A DNA stretch of 49,029 nucleotides from DATGFB01 sp032160545 (GCA_032160545.1 JAVHVN010000070.1:1-49029), one strand, 5' to 3'; shown: positions 1-8,207, counted from the stretch's first letter. Numbers and translations: made by a program. The notes: generated by a model from the sequence alone, not told the origin.

Positions 1-95
1 GGGGGTCGAGCCGCACACCCGGCACCGCTGTGTCCGCCGGGCGCCGTGGCCGCCACGGCGCGGACCCCGGAGACGTATCCGTACCTCGAGCTGAC

Positions 96-1355
96 ATGAC
101 CGTGACGGACGAGCGCCGTACCGCGTCACCGACGTGGGAGTCCGTGCTGCCGCGCGGCCGCCGGTACGTCGCGCTGCCGATGCGCAGCAAGCCGGTCCTC
201 GTCGCGCAGCGCGACCGCCACGTGCTCCGATACGTCCGCCGGTCGCTGCTGACCAGGCCACGCGCATCGCGGCTGCCCGGCTTGTTGGACGCCGCCGCCC
301 TCAGGACGCTGCGGGTGCCGGGAGTGTGGCGCGCGATTCCGTCCGTGCGGCCGTCGGTGCGGGTGGAACCGGGGTCGGCTGCGCTGACCGAATGGCTCGA
401 CGAGTGCGGGTACCGCACGCTGCTCCTGCAGCCCAGCTGCGATGCCGACGCGAGCTGCCTGGTGATGCTGTTCCGGCCGGGCGCCCCGGAGCCGTCGTTC
501 GTGCTCAAGGTGCCCGAGTGCCCGGGGGCATCGGCGCGGCTTGCCGCCGAAGCCAGCCGCCTGCGCGTGCTGGCGGCCGCACCGATGGCCTCCGTCCAGG
601 GAACGGTCCCGGAACAGGTGCGTGTCGACGTCCCGGCGCAGGTCCTCGCCACGACGGCCCTGACCGGGACGCCGATGCTCGTCGAGGTTCGGCGCTCCGG
701 GCACACGCGGCGTCCCGCGGCGGTAGGCCGGGATTTCACGGCCGCGGGCGCGTGGCTCGCCGCGCTGCAGTGCGCCCGGACTGGCCCGTCCGCGCCGCTC
801 GATGTGCCGGACTCGACGCTCGAGGCCGCTGACACGGTGTTGAGCAGCTGGTTCGGCGACCGGTCGCTTGCGCTGAGCGCGCTCGTGGTCCTGCGCCGTG
901 CGCTGCGCCGGTACACCGCACCGCAGACGGTGGTGCACGGGGACTTCTGGCCGGGCAACATCCTGATGCGCAACGGTGAGCTGACCGGCGTCGTCGACTG
1001 GGAGCGGACCGAGGCGGCGGGCAGCCCGGTGCGAGACCTCGCTCGATTCGCGGTGACGTACTCGCTGCATCTCGACGCCGGGACACCTCCTGGCGGGCGG
1101 GTGCGCGGTCACCCGGACCTCGTCGCCGGATCCGACGCGGGCGGGGTCGGCTATCTGCTCGAAGCAGACGGCTGGTACCCCCAGCTGGTCCGGGAGTACC
1201 TCGCGGCAGGGCTGCGACGCCTCGGCGTGCCCGCGTCGCTCGCAGGGCACGTGGTGCTCGTCGAGCTCGCCGCGATGGCGGCCGAGGCGACCGATGCCGA
1301 CTCCAGCCTGCGGCTGTGGCGGATGTTCACCGAGATGTGCAGGCCGCAGCGATGA
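96..1355 (+). CDS. Aminoglycoside phosphotransferase (APH)-fold protein
   Basis: Seen: about 419 residues with a kinase catalytic loop HGDFWPGN followed by VVDWE. These match the Brenner motif (catalytic Asp, Asn) and the metal-binding Asp of the APH/choline-kinase fold. The N-terminal lobe is weakly conserved and I cannot point to a clear Gly-rich loop. Start: ATG at 96 is preferred; an in-frame GTG at 30 would add 22 Arg/Pro-rich residues, and neither has a strong ribosome site. Context: the gene lies at the left edge and is coupled through ATGA (1352-1355) to a 30-codon ORF, which is coupled the same way to a formyltransferase-fold gene. The three probably form the end of an operon that begins outside the window. 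Inference: a small-molecule or glycan kinase in a biosynthetic cluster. Nothing here shows antibiotic resistance, and the substrate is unknown. Confidence 0.75.
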   Translation: MTVTDERRTASPTWESVLPRGRRYVALPMRSKPVLVAQRDRHVLRYVRRSLLTRPRASRLPGLLDAAALRTLRVPGVWRAIPSVRPSVRVEPGSAALTEWLDECGYRTLLLQPSCDADASCLVMLFRPGAPEPSFVLKVPECPGASARLAAEASRLRVLAAAPMASVQGTVPEQVRVDVPAQVLATTALTGTPMLVEVRRSGHTRRPAAVGRDFTAAGAWLAALQCARTGPSAPLDVPDSTLEAADTVLSSWFGDRSLALSALVVLRRALRRYTAPQTVVHGDFWPGNILMRNGELTGVVDWERTEAAGSPVRDLARFAVTYSLHLDAGTPPGGRVRGHPDLVAGSDAGGVGYLLEADGWYPQLVREYLAAGLRRLGVPASLAGHVVLVELAAMAAEATDADSSLRLWRMFTEMCRPQR

Positions 1356-1444
1356 CCGCCCTCGCAGGCGTGCCGAAGTCCGGCGGGGCCGGGGGGACGA
1401 CACTCGCCGGCCGGTATGCGACGAACCTGGTGTGCGGGCCATGA
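1352..1444 (+). CDS. 30-codon ORF coupled by ATGA at both ends
   Basis: Seen: ATG at 1352 overlaps the stop of the kinase gene (ATGA, 1352-1355). The frame stays open for 30 codons and its TGA (1442-1444) overlaps the ATG of the next gene (ATGA, 1441-1444). The peptide begins MTALAGVPKSGG, is rich in Gly, Ala and Thr, and ends NLVCGP with a single Cys. It is too short for domain recognition. It may be a real small protein, a translational bridge that carries ribosomes to the formyltransferase gene, or chance. I do not recognise it. Confidence 0.4.
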   Translation: MTALAGVPKSGGAGGTTLAGRYATNLVCGP

Positions 1445-2460
1445 GGGCCCTCTACCGCAGCCGAATCGTGTTCATCGGCGCAGTGCACGAGGCACTGCCG
1501 GCGCTGACCGAGCTGCTCACCTGCCCCGGTGCCGAGGTCGTCCTCGTCCTCACCGCCACGCCGGGCGGTGCGGCCGCCAGATCGGGCGCCGTGGACCTGG
1601 TGACACCCGCTTGCCGCGAGGGGGTGCTGGTGCTGCTCAGCGACGACGCCAACGCACCCGCCGTCGTCCGGGCGATCCGAGCCCTTGCCCCCGATCTCGT
1701 CGTGGTGATCGGGTGGAATCAGCCGCTCCGGCCCGAGCTGCTCAGTATCCCGCTGCGCGGATGCGTCGGCTTCCAGGTCTCGCTGCCGTCCGCCGAGCGC
1801 GGGCACGCGCCGGTGAACTGGGCAATCCTGCGCGGGGAGACGGCGATCGACAACACGATGATCATGCTCGACCCGCGCGCCGGCGCCGCCCCCAGTGACG
1901 GGCTCGCGCAGCGTCCCGTCCCGATCGGGCCCAGGGACACCTGCGCGACGGTCTACCGCCAAGTCGGTCAGGCGAGTGCCGAGATGCTCATCGAGCACCT
2001 GCCGGAACTGGTCAGAGGGACGATCCCCCGCTGGCAGCGGCCCGCCGGTAGCGATGTACTGCCACGCCGGACGCCCGAGATGGGCGTCATCAACTGGGAC
2101 CAGCCACCGCGGGCGGTCCACGACTGGGTGCGCGCACTCACGGTGCCCTATCCGGGTGCGTTCACCCTGCTCAACGGCCGGCGGGTGATGGTCTGGGCGA
2201 CCGAGCTGCCCGGACTGGGCGAGCCGTTCGCACCTGCCGGGCAGATCGCCGGCCTCGAGCCCAACGGCATCCGGGTCGGTACCCGAGGCGGCAGCGTCCT
2301 GGTGACCCGCATGTCCGAAGCCGGCCGGCCACCGGAGCATGCCCGCCGGTGGTACCGCAGGGGTCGATCGCCTCTCGGAAGCAGCTTCGATCCCGTCCCC
2401 GAGGATGTCGTGCGGTGGTCGCACGGCGAGGGCCGCAATCCGGCAGTGGTGGTGGGATGA
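1441..2460 (+). CDS. Formyltransferase-fold protein with degenerate active site
   Basis: Seen: 339 residues with the layout of methionyl-tRNA formyltransferase, including a Rossmann-like N-terminal half (RIVFIGAVHEALPAL) and a C-terminal OB-like region with INWDQPPRAVHDWVRAL and PYPGAF. The stretch SLPSAERGHAPVNWAILRGE aligns with the SLLPxxRGxxPxxWAIxxGE signature. Where active enzymes have the N-x-H catalytic pair just before this, this protein has G-F-Q, and the downstream catalytic Asp region (LDPRAGAAPSD) is also altered. The true housekeeping fmt is at 15455. Inference: a sugar- or amine-formyltransferase relative, possibly without formyl transfer. Start: ATG 1441 is chosen because it overlaps the preceding stop; an earlier in-frame start at 1294 would lie inside the kinase gene. 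Confidence 0.7.
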   Translation: MRALYRSRIVFIGAVHEALPALTELLTCPGAEVVLVLTATPGGAAARSGAVDLVTPACREGVLVLLSDDANAPAVVRAIRALAPDLVVVIGWNQPLRPELLSIPLRGCVGFQVSLPSAERGHAPVNWAILRGETAIDNTMIMLDPRAGAAPSDGLAQRPVPIGPRDTCATVYRQVGQASAEMLIEHLPELVRGTIPRWQRPAGSDVLPRRTPEMGVINWDQPPRAVHDWVRALTVPYPGAFTLLNGRRVMVWATELPGLGEPFAPAGQIAGLEPNGIRVGTRGGSVLVTRMSEAGRPPEHARRWYRRGRSPLGSSFDPVPEDVVRWSHGEGRNPAVVVG

Positions 2461-2487
2461 GCGGCGCCGCCTCCCGGTCTGGCCCGC

Positions 2488-3435
2488 TCAGGACGTATCG
2501 GTGATCTCGTCGAGCTCGGCGAGGTCTTCGACGCTCGGCTGCCACGCGCCGGCAGCGACGTTGGCCGCGACCTGCTCGCGCGAGGTCGCGCCGGCGATGA
2601 CGCTGGCCACCGCGGGTTGCGCGGCGAGGCCGCCGATGGCGAGGTCGAGCAGCTGTACGCCGCGTGACCTGGCGAACGCCTCGAGGCCCTCAATGACGTC
2701 GAACGCCTCGTCCGTCAGTGCGGACTCACGGCCCCACGCCTCCAGCCGGCTGCCCTTCGGCGGCGCCTCACCGCGGCGGTACTTGCCGGTCAGCAGCCCG
2801 CTCGCCAGCGGGAAGAACGGCAACAGGCCCATGCCGTACTGCTCCAGCGCCGGCACGAGGTCGTCCTCGATGCCGCGGTCGAGCAGGCTGTACTCGTTCT
2901 GGGCGCTGACGAAGCGTTCGAAGCCGCGGGTCCGCGACGTCCACTCGGCATCGGCGATCTGCCAGCCGATGAAGTTGGAGTTGCCGAGGTAGCGGACCTT
3001 GCCTTCGCGGACCAGGTCGGTCAGCGCGGAGAGGGTCTCCTCGATCGGCGTGGCCGGGTCCGGACGGTGCAACTGGTAGAGGTCGATCCAGTCGGTGCGC
3101 AGCCGTCGCAGCGACGACTCGACGGCACGCCGGATGTAGCGGCGAGAGCCCCGCGCGCCCCAGTCCTCGCCGTTGTCGTTGCCCCGCGCTCGGGCGTCGC
3201 CTCCGAACTTCGTGGCGAGGATGACGTCGTCACGGCGGCCCTTCAGCAACTCGCCGAGGCGTGCCTCGGACGCGCCGTAGGAGTCGGCGGTGTCGAAGAG
3301 CGTGATGCCTTCGTCGAGCGCGCCGTGGACGACCTCCCGGCTGCCCTGCTCGTCGAGTTTCATACCGAGGTTGTTCGTGCCCAGACCGACGACGGACACG
3401 ACGAGACCGGATGCACCGAGGCGGCGGAATTCCAT
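2488..3435 (-). CDS. Aldo/keto reductase
   Basis: Seen: 315 residues starting MEFRRLGASGLVVSVVGLG, with DTADSYG (catalytic Asp and Tyr), ILATKFGG (catalytic Lys), LYQLHRPD (catalytic His) and a C-terminal SVIAGATSREQ segment that binds the NADPH phosphate. This is the full catalytic tetrad and NADPH site of the (beta/alpha)8 aldo/keto reductase family, which reduces carbonyls to alcohols in the cytosol. The substrate cannot be told. Convergent with the formyltransferase gene and downstream of pntB on the same strand. It has its own leaderless-type promoter (TACCCT, six bases, ATG). An upstream in-frame start at 3546 would run into pntB and is rejected. Confidence 0.9.
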   Translation of the reverse strand: MEFRRLGASGLVVSVVGLGTNNLGMKLDEQGSREVVHGALDEGITLFDTADSYGASEARLGELLKGRRDDVILATKFGGDARARGNDNGEDWGARGSRRYIRRAVESSLRRLRTDWIDLYQLHRPDPATPIEETLSALTDLVREGKVRYLGNSNFIGWQIADAEWTSRTRGFERFVSAQNEYSLLDRGIEDDLVPALEQYGMGLLPFFPLASGLLTGKYRRGEAPPKGSRLEAWGRESALTDEAFDVIEGLEAFARSRGVQLLDLAIGGLAAQPAVASVIAGATSREQVAANVAAGAWQPSVEDLAELDEITDTS

Positions 3436-3447
3436 AGCCCGAGGGTA
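3436..3447 (-). promoter_or_regulatory. Leaderless -10 of the aldo/keto reductase gene
   Basis: On the minus strand TACCCT (3447-3442) is followed by exactly six bases and then the ATG at 3435. The predicted transcript therefore begins at or beside the start codon, with no room for a ribosome binding site. The site sits just beyond the pntB stop. Confidence 0.5.
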
Positions 3448-3448
3448 G

Positions 3449-4879
3449 TCAGATGGCGTGCAGGATCTCCTCGACCTTCGCCTTGGCGTCTCCGAAGAGC
3501 ATCGAAGTGTTGTCGCGGAAGAACAGCGGATTCTGCACGCCCGCATAGCCTGCGGCCATCGAGCGCTTGAAGACGATCACGCGATGGGCCTCCCAGACGT
3601 GCAGGACGGGCATGCCTGCGATCGGGCTGTCTGGCTCGTCGATGGCCGCCGGGTTCACCGTGTCGTTGGCGCCGATGACGAGCACGACCGAGGTGTCGGC
3701 GAAGTCGTCGTTGATCTCGTCCATCTCGAGGACGATGTCGTAAGGCACCTTCGCCTCGGCCAGCAGCACGTTCATGTGTCCCGGCAGACGCCCGGCCACC
3801 GGGTGAATTCCGAAGCGAACCTCCACGCCGCGCTCGCGCAGCTTGCGGGTCAGGTCGGCGACCGGGTACTGCGCCTGTGCCACCGCCATGCCGTAGCCAG
3901 GCGTGATGATCACCGACGACGCGTCCGTCAGCAGTTCGGCTGCGTCCTGCGCGCTGATCTCGGTGTAGTCGCCGTAATCGTGATCGTCGCCGCTCGAGCT
4001 CTCGATGCCGAACCCGCCCGCGATGACCGAGATGAACGAGCGGTTCATCGCTTTGCACATGATGTAGCTCAGGTACGCACCGGACGAGCCGACGAGCGCG
4101 CCGGTGACGATGAGCAAGTTGTTGTCGAGCAGGAACCCCGACGCCGCGGCCGCCCATCCGGAATAGCTGTTCAGCATCGACACCACGACTGGCATGTCGC
4201 CGCCGCCGATAGATGCGACGAGATGCCAGCCGAGGGCGAGCGCGATTGCGGTCACCGCGATGAGCAGGCCCAGGCTCGGGTGCACGACGAAGAACACCGT
4301 CAGGACCGCGAAGGCGGCCAGCGCGCCGAGGTTCAGCGCGTTCTTGCCGGGCAGCACCAGCGGGCTCGATTTCATCCGAGCCGACAGCTTGAGGAAGGCG
4401 ACGATCGAGCCGGTGAAGGTCACTGCTCCGATGAACACGCCGATGAACACCTCGGCGTGATGGATGCGCAGGATCTCACCCGGATTGCCGATGCCCAGCG
4501 CCGCGGCCAGCGCCCTCTTCTGGTCGCTCTTGGCCTCGACCTCGTAGTAGCCGTCCCACCCGACGAGGACGGCCGCGAGGCCCACGAAGCTGTGCAGCAT
4601 CGCGATCAGCTCGGGCATGCCGGTCATCTCGACGCTGCGGGCGCGCCACAGGCCGACGGCGGCGCCGATCACCATGGCGACGACGATCAGCGTGATGCCG
4701 GCACCGGCGATGCTGCGCGACGCGAGGCCGATCGTCGCCGCGAGCGCGATCGCCATGCCGGCGATGCCGGACACGACGCCCGAGCGGGACGTCTCGTGCT
4801 TGGACAGCCCGGCGAGGCTGAGGATGAACAGCACCGCAGCGACGATGTACGCCGCCTCGGCGGCGGAATGGGCAGTCAT
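3449..4879 (-). CDS. pntB: NAD(P) transhydrogenase subunit beta
   Basis: Seen: 476 residues. The N-terminal half (about 1-270) is a bundle of hydrophobic helices beginning AYIVAAVLFILSLAGLSKHETSR, the characteristic PntB opening. The C-terminal half is the NADP(H)-binding domain III with ITPGYGMAVAQAQYP, GIHPVAGRLPGHMNVLLAEA, VLVIGANDTVNP and VFKRSMAAGYAG. Role: membrane part of the proton-translocating transhydrogenase, which uses the proton motive force to move hydride from NADH to NADP+. Its ATG lies one base after the pntA stop on the same strand, so the two are co-transcribed. All key motifs are present. Confidence 0.97.
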   Translation of the reverse strand: MTAHSAAEAAYIVAAVLFILSLAGLSKHETSRSGVVSGIAGMAIALAATIGLASRSIAGAGITLIVVAMVIGAAVGLWRARSVEMTGMPELIAMLHSFVGLAAVLVGWDGYYEVEAKSDQKRALAAALGIGNPGEILRIHHAEVFIGVFIGAVTFTGSIVAFLKLSARMKSSPLVLPGKNALNLGALAAFAVLTVFFVVHPSLGLLIAVTAIALALGWHLVASIGGGDMPVVVSMLNSYSGWAAAASGFLLDNNLLIVTGALVGSSGAYLSYIMCKAMNRSFISVIAGGFGIESSSGDDHDYGDYTEISAQDAAELLTDASSVIITPGYGMAVAQAQYPVADLTRKLRERGVEVRFGIHPVAGRLPGHMNVLLAEAKVPYDIVLEMDEINDDFADTSVVLVIGANDTVNPAAIDEPDSPIAGMPVLHVWEAHRVIVFKRSMAAGYAGVQNPLFFRDNTSMLFGDAKAKVEEILHAI

Positions 4880-4880
4880 G

Positions 4881-6413
4881 TCAGCCCTTCGAAAACATGC
4901 TGAGCATGCGCCGGGTCACGGCGAAGCCGCCGAAGACGTTGATGCTGGCCAGCAGGATGGCGACGAACGAGATCACCGTGATCGTGGTGTCGTGGTGGCC
5001 GATCTGCAGCAGCGCGCCCACGACGATGATTCCCGAGATGGCGTTCGTGACCGACATCAGCGGCGTGTGCAGCGCGTGGTGCACCTTGCCGATGACGTAG
5101 TAGCCGATGACGATCGCAAGAACGAAAACGGTGAAGTTCCCGAGCAACTGGTTCGGCGAGAACGCTGTGAGCAGGAACAGCGCGGCGACGCCGATGCCGA
5201 CGAACGAGTACTTGCGCGCAACCGACATCGGCTGCTTCTGCGGTTTCACCGGCGGCGGAGCCGCGGCCACCGGGGCGGGCGCCGCGGACACCTGCACCTG
5301 GGGCGGCGGCCAGGTCTTCTCACCGTTGCGCGCGACGGTGATCGAGCGCTGCACGACGTCGTCGAAGTCGAGGACGAGCCGGCCGTCCTTGTTCGGGGTC
5401 AGCAGCTTCATCAGGTTGACCAGGTTGGTGCCGTAGAGCTGCGAGGCCTGTGTCGGCAGCCGGCCCGGCAGGTCGGTGTACCCGATGATCGTGACGCCGT
5501 TGGCCGTGACGATCTCCTTGCCCGCGACCGTGCCCGCGACGTTGCCGCCCTGCGCCGCGGCCATGTCGACGATCACGCTGCCCGCCCGCATGCTGGCCAC
5601 CATCTCCTCGGTGATGAGACGTGGCGCGGGCCTGCCCGGGATCAGGGCCGTTGTGATGACGATGTCCACCTGCGGAACCTGCTCGGCGTACAGCTGCGAG
5701 GCCCGGGCGCTGTAGTCCTCGCTCATCTCCTTCGCATAGCCGGTCGAGCTCACCTCCAGCTCGACGCTCTCGACCGAGAGGTACTCGCCACCGAGCGACT
5801 TGACCTGGTCGGCGACCTCGGGGCGGGGGTCGGTTGCGAAGACCACGGCGCCGAGGCTGCCCGCCGCGCCGATCGCGGCGAGACCTGCGACACCGGCGCC
5901 CGCGACCAGCACCTTCGCGGGGGGCACCTTGCCCGCGGCGGTCACCTGGCCGGTGAAGAACCGGCCGAAGGCGTGGGCCGCCTCGATGACCGCGCGGTAG
6001 CCGGCGATGTTCGCCATCGAGCTCAGCACGTCGAGCGACTGCGCTCGCGAGATACGCGGCACCGCATCCATCGCGAGCGCGGTGATCGGGCGGGCGGCGA
6101 GCTGCTCGACCAAGTCGGGATTGAGCGCCGGGCTCATCAGGCTGACGACCGTCGCGCCCTCGCCCAGCCGGTCGATCTCGGCCTCCGTGGGGGCGTTGAC
6201 CTTGAAGACGATGTCGGCGGCCCACGCGGTCGCGGCGTCGCCGATCTTCGCACCGGCCTCGGCGAAGGCGTGGTCGGCCAGGCTCGCCAGCTCGCCCGCG
6301 CCGGACTCGACGGCAACGGTGTAACCGAGGCCGATCAGCTGCGCGACGGTGGTGGGTGTCGCGGCGACGCGGGTTTCGCCGGGCTGGGATTCGCGGACCA
6401 CTCCGATGAGCAA
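4881..6413 (-). CDS. pntA: NAD(P) transhydrogenase subunit alpha (fused form)
   Basis: Seen: 510 residues. Residues 1-370 are the NAD(H)-binding domain I, related to alanine dehydrogenase (ESQPGETRVAATPTTVAQL near the start, VLVAGAGVAGLAAIGAAGSLGA for NAD). A Pro/Ala linker at about 375-400 leads to membrane helices with HALHTPLMSVTNAISGI. Domain I and the membrane segment are joined in one chain, as in E. coli; mycobacteria split them into PntAa and PntAb. Start: TTG at 6413, preceded by GGAG about eight bases upstream, giving MLIGVVRESQPGETR, which aligns with the usual PntA N-terminus. First gene of the minus-strand pntA-pntB unit. Confidence 0.95.
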   Translation of the reverse strand: MLIGVVRESQPGETRVAATPTTVAQLIGLGYTVAVESGAGELASLADHAFAEAGAKIGDAATAWAADIVFKVNAPTEAEIDRLGEGATVVSLMSPALNPDLVEQLAARPITALAMDAVPRISRAQSLDVLSSMANIAGYRAVIEAAHAFGRFFTGQVTAAGKVPPAKVLVAGAGVAGLAAIGAAGSLGAVVFATDPRPEVADQVKSLGGEYLSVESVELEVSSTGYAKEMSEDYSARASQLYAEQVPQVDIVITTALIPGRPAPRLITEEMVASMRAGSVIVDMAAAQGGNVAGTVAGKEIVTANGVTIIGYTDLPGRLPTQASQLYGTNLVNLMKLLTPNKDGRLVLDFDDVVQRSITVARNGEKTWPPPQVQVSAAPAPVAAAPPPVKPQKQPMSVARKYSFVGIGVAALFLLTAFSPNQLLGNFTVFVLAIVIGYYVIGKVHHALHTPLMSVTNAISGIIVVGALLQIGHHDTTITVISFVAILLASINVFGGFAVTRRMLSMFSKG

Positions 6414-6572
6414 GAGCCACTCCGTTCTTACGGTGGGTGCACGCGTGCGGACGTTCTCGAGGCCGTACAGGCGTGCGCAACCGACCCCGGCAGACGGGAC
6501 GCGGTGTCCACGAACCTAAACCAGCCCTGCTCGGGCCCGTCCACCCGGTGTGCATTGCATCACCGTCGGCCC

Positions 6573-6584
6573 TACGCTGCCGGC
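6573..6584 (+). promoter_or_regulatory. Leaderless -10 of the mycothiol-dependent-type enzyme gene
   Basis: TACGCT (6573-6578) followed by six bases and the ATG at 6585. This fits the actinobacterial TAnnnT -10 with transcription starting on the start codon. No clear -35 is visible. Confidence 0.45.
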
Positions 6585-7220
6585 ATGCCCGGCCGGGACC
6601 CGATCATCGGCGAGATCGAGCGCGAGCGCCTTGCGCTGGCCGATCTGGTCGACTCGATGAGTGCCGAGGAGTTGTCGACGGCGAGCCTGTGCGGCGAGTG
6701 GACCGTGCACCAGGTGGCCGGGCACCTGCTCATGCCGCTGATCACGTCGACGCGCACGGTCGCCGCGGCCTTGCTGCGTGCGGGCGGCAACTTCGACCGC
6801 GCCAACGACCGGATGACCCGGGCGGTGGCCAGCCGCCCGGCCACGGACATCGCCGCGGCGCTGCGGGCGCAGGCGCGCAATCGCTTCCACCCGCCGATCT
6901 TCGGGCTCGAGGCCCCGATGGCTGAGCTGGTGCTGCACGGCCAGGACCTCCGTCGCCCGGTCGGCCTGCCGGTCGCGTTCGGCGAACCGGCCCTGCGCCG
7001 CACGCTCGAGCACCTGGCCAGTCCGCGCGCCCGCGTCGGCTTCGTCCCGCGCGGAAGGCTCGCCGGGCTGCGGTTCGAGGCAACCGACCTCGACTGGACG
7101 TTCGGCGACGGGGCAACCGTCCGGGGCCCCGCCGCCTCGATCGCCTACGCGATGAGCGGCCGCGCGGCGAGCCTCCCGGAACTCGACGGCCCGGGCGTGG
7201 CGGTCCTCGCCGGCAGGTAG
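6585..7220 (+). CDS. Maleylpyruvate isomerase family mycothiol-dependent enzyme
   Basis: Seen: 211 residues with the DinB-like MDMPI N-terminal pattern: ERLALADLVDSMSAEELSTA, then CGEWTVHQVAGHL (a metal-ligand His in the WTVxxxxxH motif) and a later ELVLHGQDLRRP with another His. Known: this actinobacterial superfamily includes mycothiol-dependent maleylpyruvate isomerase and mycothiol S-transferases; most members have no known substrate. Start: ATG 6585, leaderless; the frame is open far upstream only as an antisense shadow of pntA. It occupies the place next to gmk where many actinobacteria carry the mihF gene. Its TAG stop is also the first half of the gmk -10 element. Confidence 0.8.
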   Translation: MPGRDPIIGEIERERLALADLVDSMSAEELSTASLCGEWTVHQVAGHLLMPLITSTRTVAAALLRAGGNFDRANDRMTRAVASRPATDIAAALRAQARNRFHPPIFGLEAPMAELVLHGQDLRRPVGLPVAFGEPALRRTLEHLASPRARVGFVPRGRLAGLRFEATDLDWTFGDGATVRGPAASIAYAMSGRAASLPELDGPGVAVLAGR

Positions 7221-7229
7221 GTTCCGGGG
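7218..7229 (+). promoter_or_regulatory. Leaderless -10 of gmk, overlapping the upstream stop codon
   Basis: TAGGTT (7218-7223), then six bases, then the gmk ATG at 7230. The TAG at 7218-7220 is the stop codon of the preceding gene, so one trinucleotide serves both as stop and as half of a -10. The same arrangement with the same hexamer occurs before acs. Confidence 0.5.
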
Positions 7230-7802
7230 ATGCCCAGCACCGCCCCGGCCGGCCAGCTGACGGTTCTGTCCGGGCCGTCCGGCGTCGGCAAGGGCACAGT
7301 GGTCTCGGCGGTACGAAAGTTCTACCCGCACGTGTGGGTGTCGGTGTCGTGCACGACTCGCCCGCCGCGGCCGGGCGAGCGCGACGGCGTCGAGTACGAG
7401 TTCGTCACCCGGGACGAGTTCGCGCGGCTGGTGGCAGGCGGGCACCTGCTCGAGCACGCGCAGTTCGCGGGAAACCTCTACGGAACGCCGCGGGCACCAG
7501 TGCTCGAGCATCTCGCGGCCGGCACACCGGCGTTGCTCGAGATCGAGCTGCAGGGCGCCCGCCAGGTGCGGGAGTCGATGCCTGACGCGCAGCTGGTCTT
7601 TCTCGCCCCGCCGTCCTGGGACGAACTCGAACGCCGGCTGTCCCGGCGAGGCACCGAACCGCCCGAGGTCATCGCCGAGCGCCTGGAGCGGGCCAGGGTC
7701 GAGATGGCCGCGGAGAGTGAGTTCGACGCGGTCGTCGTCAACGACGATGTCGGCCGCGCGGCCGCCGAATTGGTAGGATTGATCGAGGCAGTCTGCCGGT
7801 GA
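7230..7802 (+). CDS. gmk: Guanylate kinase
   Basis: Seen: 190 residues with P-loop GPSGVGKG (about 15-22), the GMP-binding stretch CTTRPPRPGERDGVEYEFV, and the lid/core segment IELQGARQVRE where most family members have DIDxQGA. Reaction: ATP + GMP to ADP + GDP in the cytosol, essential for GTP supply. First gene of the conserved block gmk-rpoZ-coaBC-metK-priA. Start ATG 7230 is supported by a TAGGTT -10 placed for leaderless transcription; translation would otherwise lack a ribosome site. Confidence 0.98.
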   Translation: MPSTAPAGQLTVLSGPSGVGKGTVVSAVRKFYPHVWVSVSCTTRPPRPGERDGVEYEFVTRDEFARLVAGGHLLEHAQFAGNLYGTPRAPVLEHLAAGTPALLEIELQGARQVRESMPDAQLVFLAPPSWDELERRLSRRGTEPPEVIAERLERARVEMAAESEFDAVVVNDDVGRAAAELVGLIEAVCR

Positions 7803-7847
7803 CCCGTGCGACTGCTGAATCCCGCCTCCTGATCAGAGAGCCGAAAC

Positions 7848-8207
7848 GTGTCCGCACCCTTGTCCGCTGCACCTTCAGCACCAACCGCACCTTCGGCGCC
7901 AGCCGGACCGCTTTCCGCCCCCGAGGGCATCACGAACCCGCCGATCGACGAGCTGCTCGATCGCACCCAGTCGAAGTACGCGCTGGTGATCATCGCCGCC
8001 AAGCGAGCGCGACAGATCAATGCGTACTACAGCCAGCTCGGTGAGGGCCTGCTCGAGTACGTCGGCCCCCTGGTCGAGACGTCTCCGCAGGAGAAGCCGC
8101 TGTCGATCGCGCTGCGCGAGATCAACAGCGACCTGATCGAGTTCAAACCGTCCGACCCCACCGAGGCCGCCGGCTCCGCCGGACCGTCCGTCGCCCCAGG
8201 GGCCTGA
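7848..8207 (+). CDS. rpoZ: RNA polymerase omega subunit
   Basis: Seen: 119 residues. An Ala/Pro/Ser-rich N-terminus (about 1-25) precedes the omega core: ITNPPIDELLDRTQSKYALVI, then AAKRARQINAYYSQL with the conserved AKRARQI motif, and a C-terminal segment LSIALREINSDLIEF typical of actinobacteria. Role: assembly and stability of RNA polymerase by clamping the beta-prime C-terminus. Start GTG 7848, 45 bases after the gmk stop. A tail of about 15 Ala/Gly/Pro residues follows the core and is probably disordered. Confidence 0.97.
   Translation: MSAPLSAAPSAPTAPSAPAGPLSAPEGITNPPIDELLDRTQSKYALVIIAAKRARQINAYYSQLGEGLLEYVGPLVETSPQEKPLSIALREINSDLIEFKPSDPTEAAGSAGPSVAPGA

Noticed and set aside
3458..4903. 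481-codon plus-strand frame antisense to pntB
   Set aside because: Composition is Arg/His/Asp-rich with no domain, and pntB is certain.
4617..6584. Very long open frame on the plus strand running through pntA into the MDMPI gene
   Set aside because: It is antisense to pntA and is open only because of high GC; the real gene begins at the leaderless ATG 6585.
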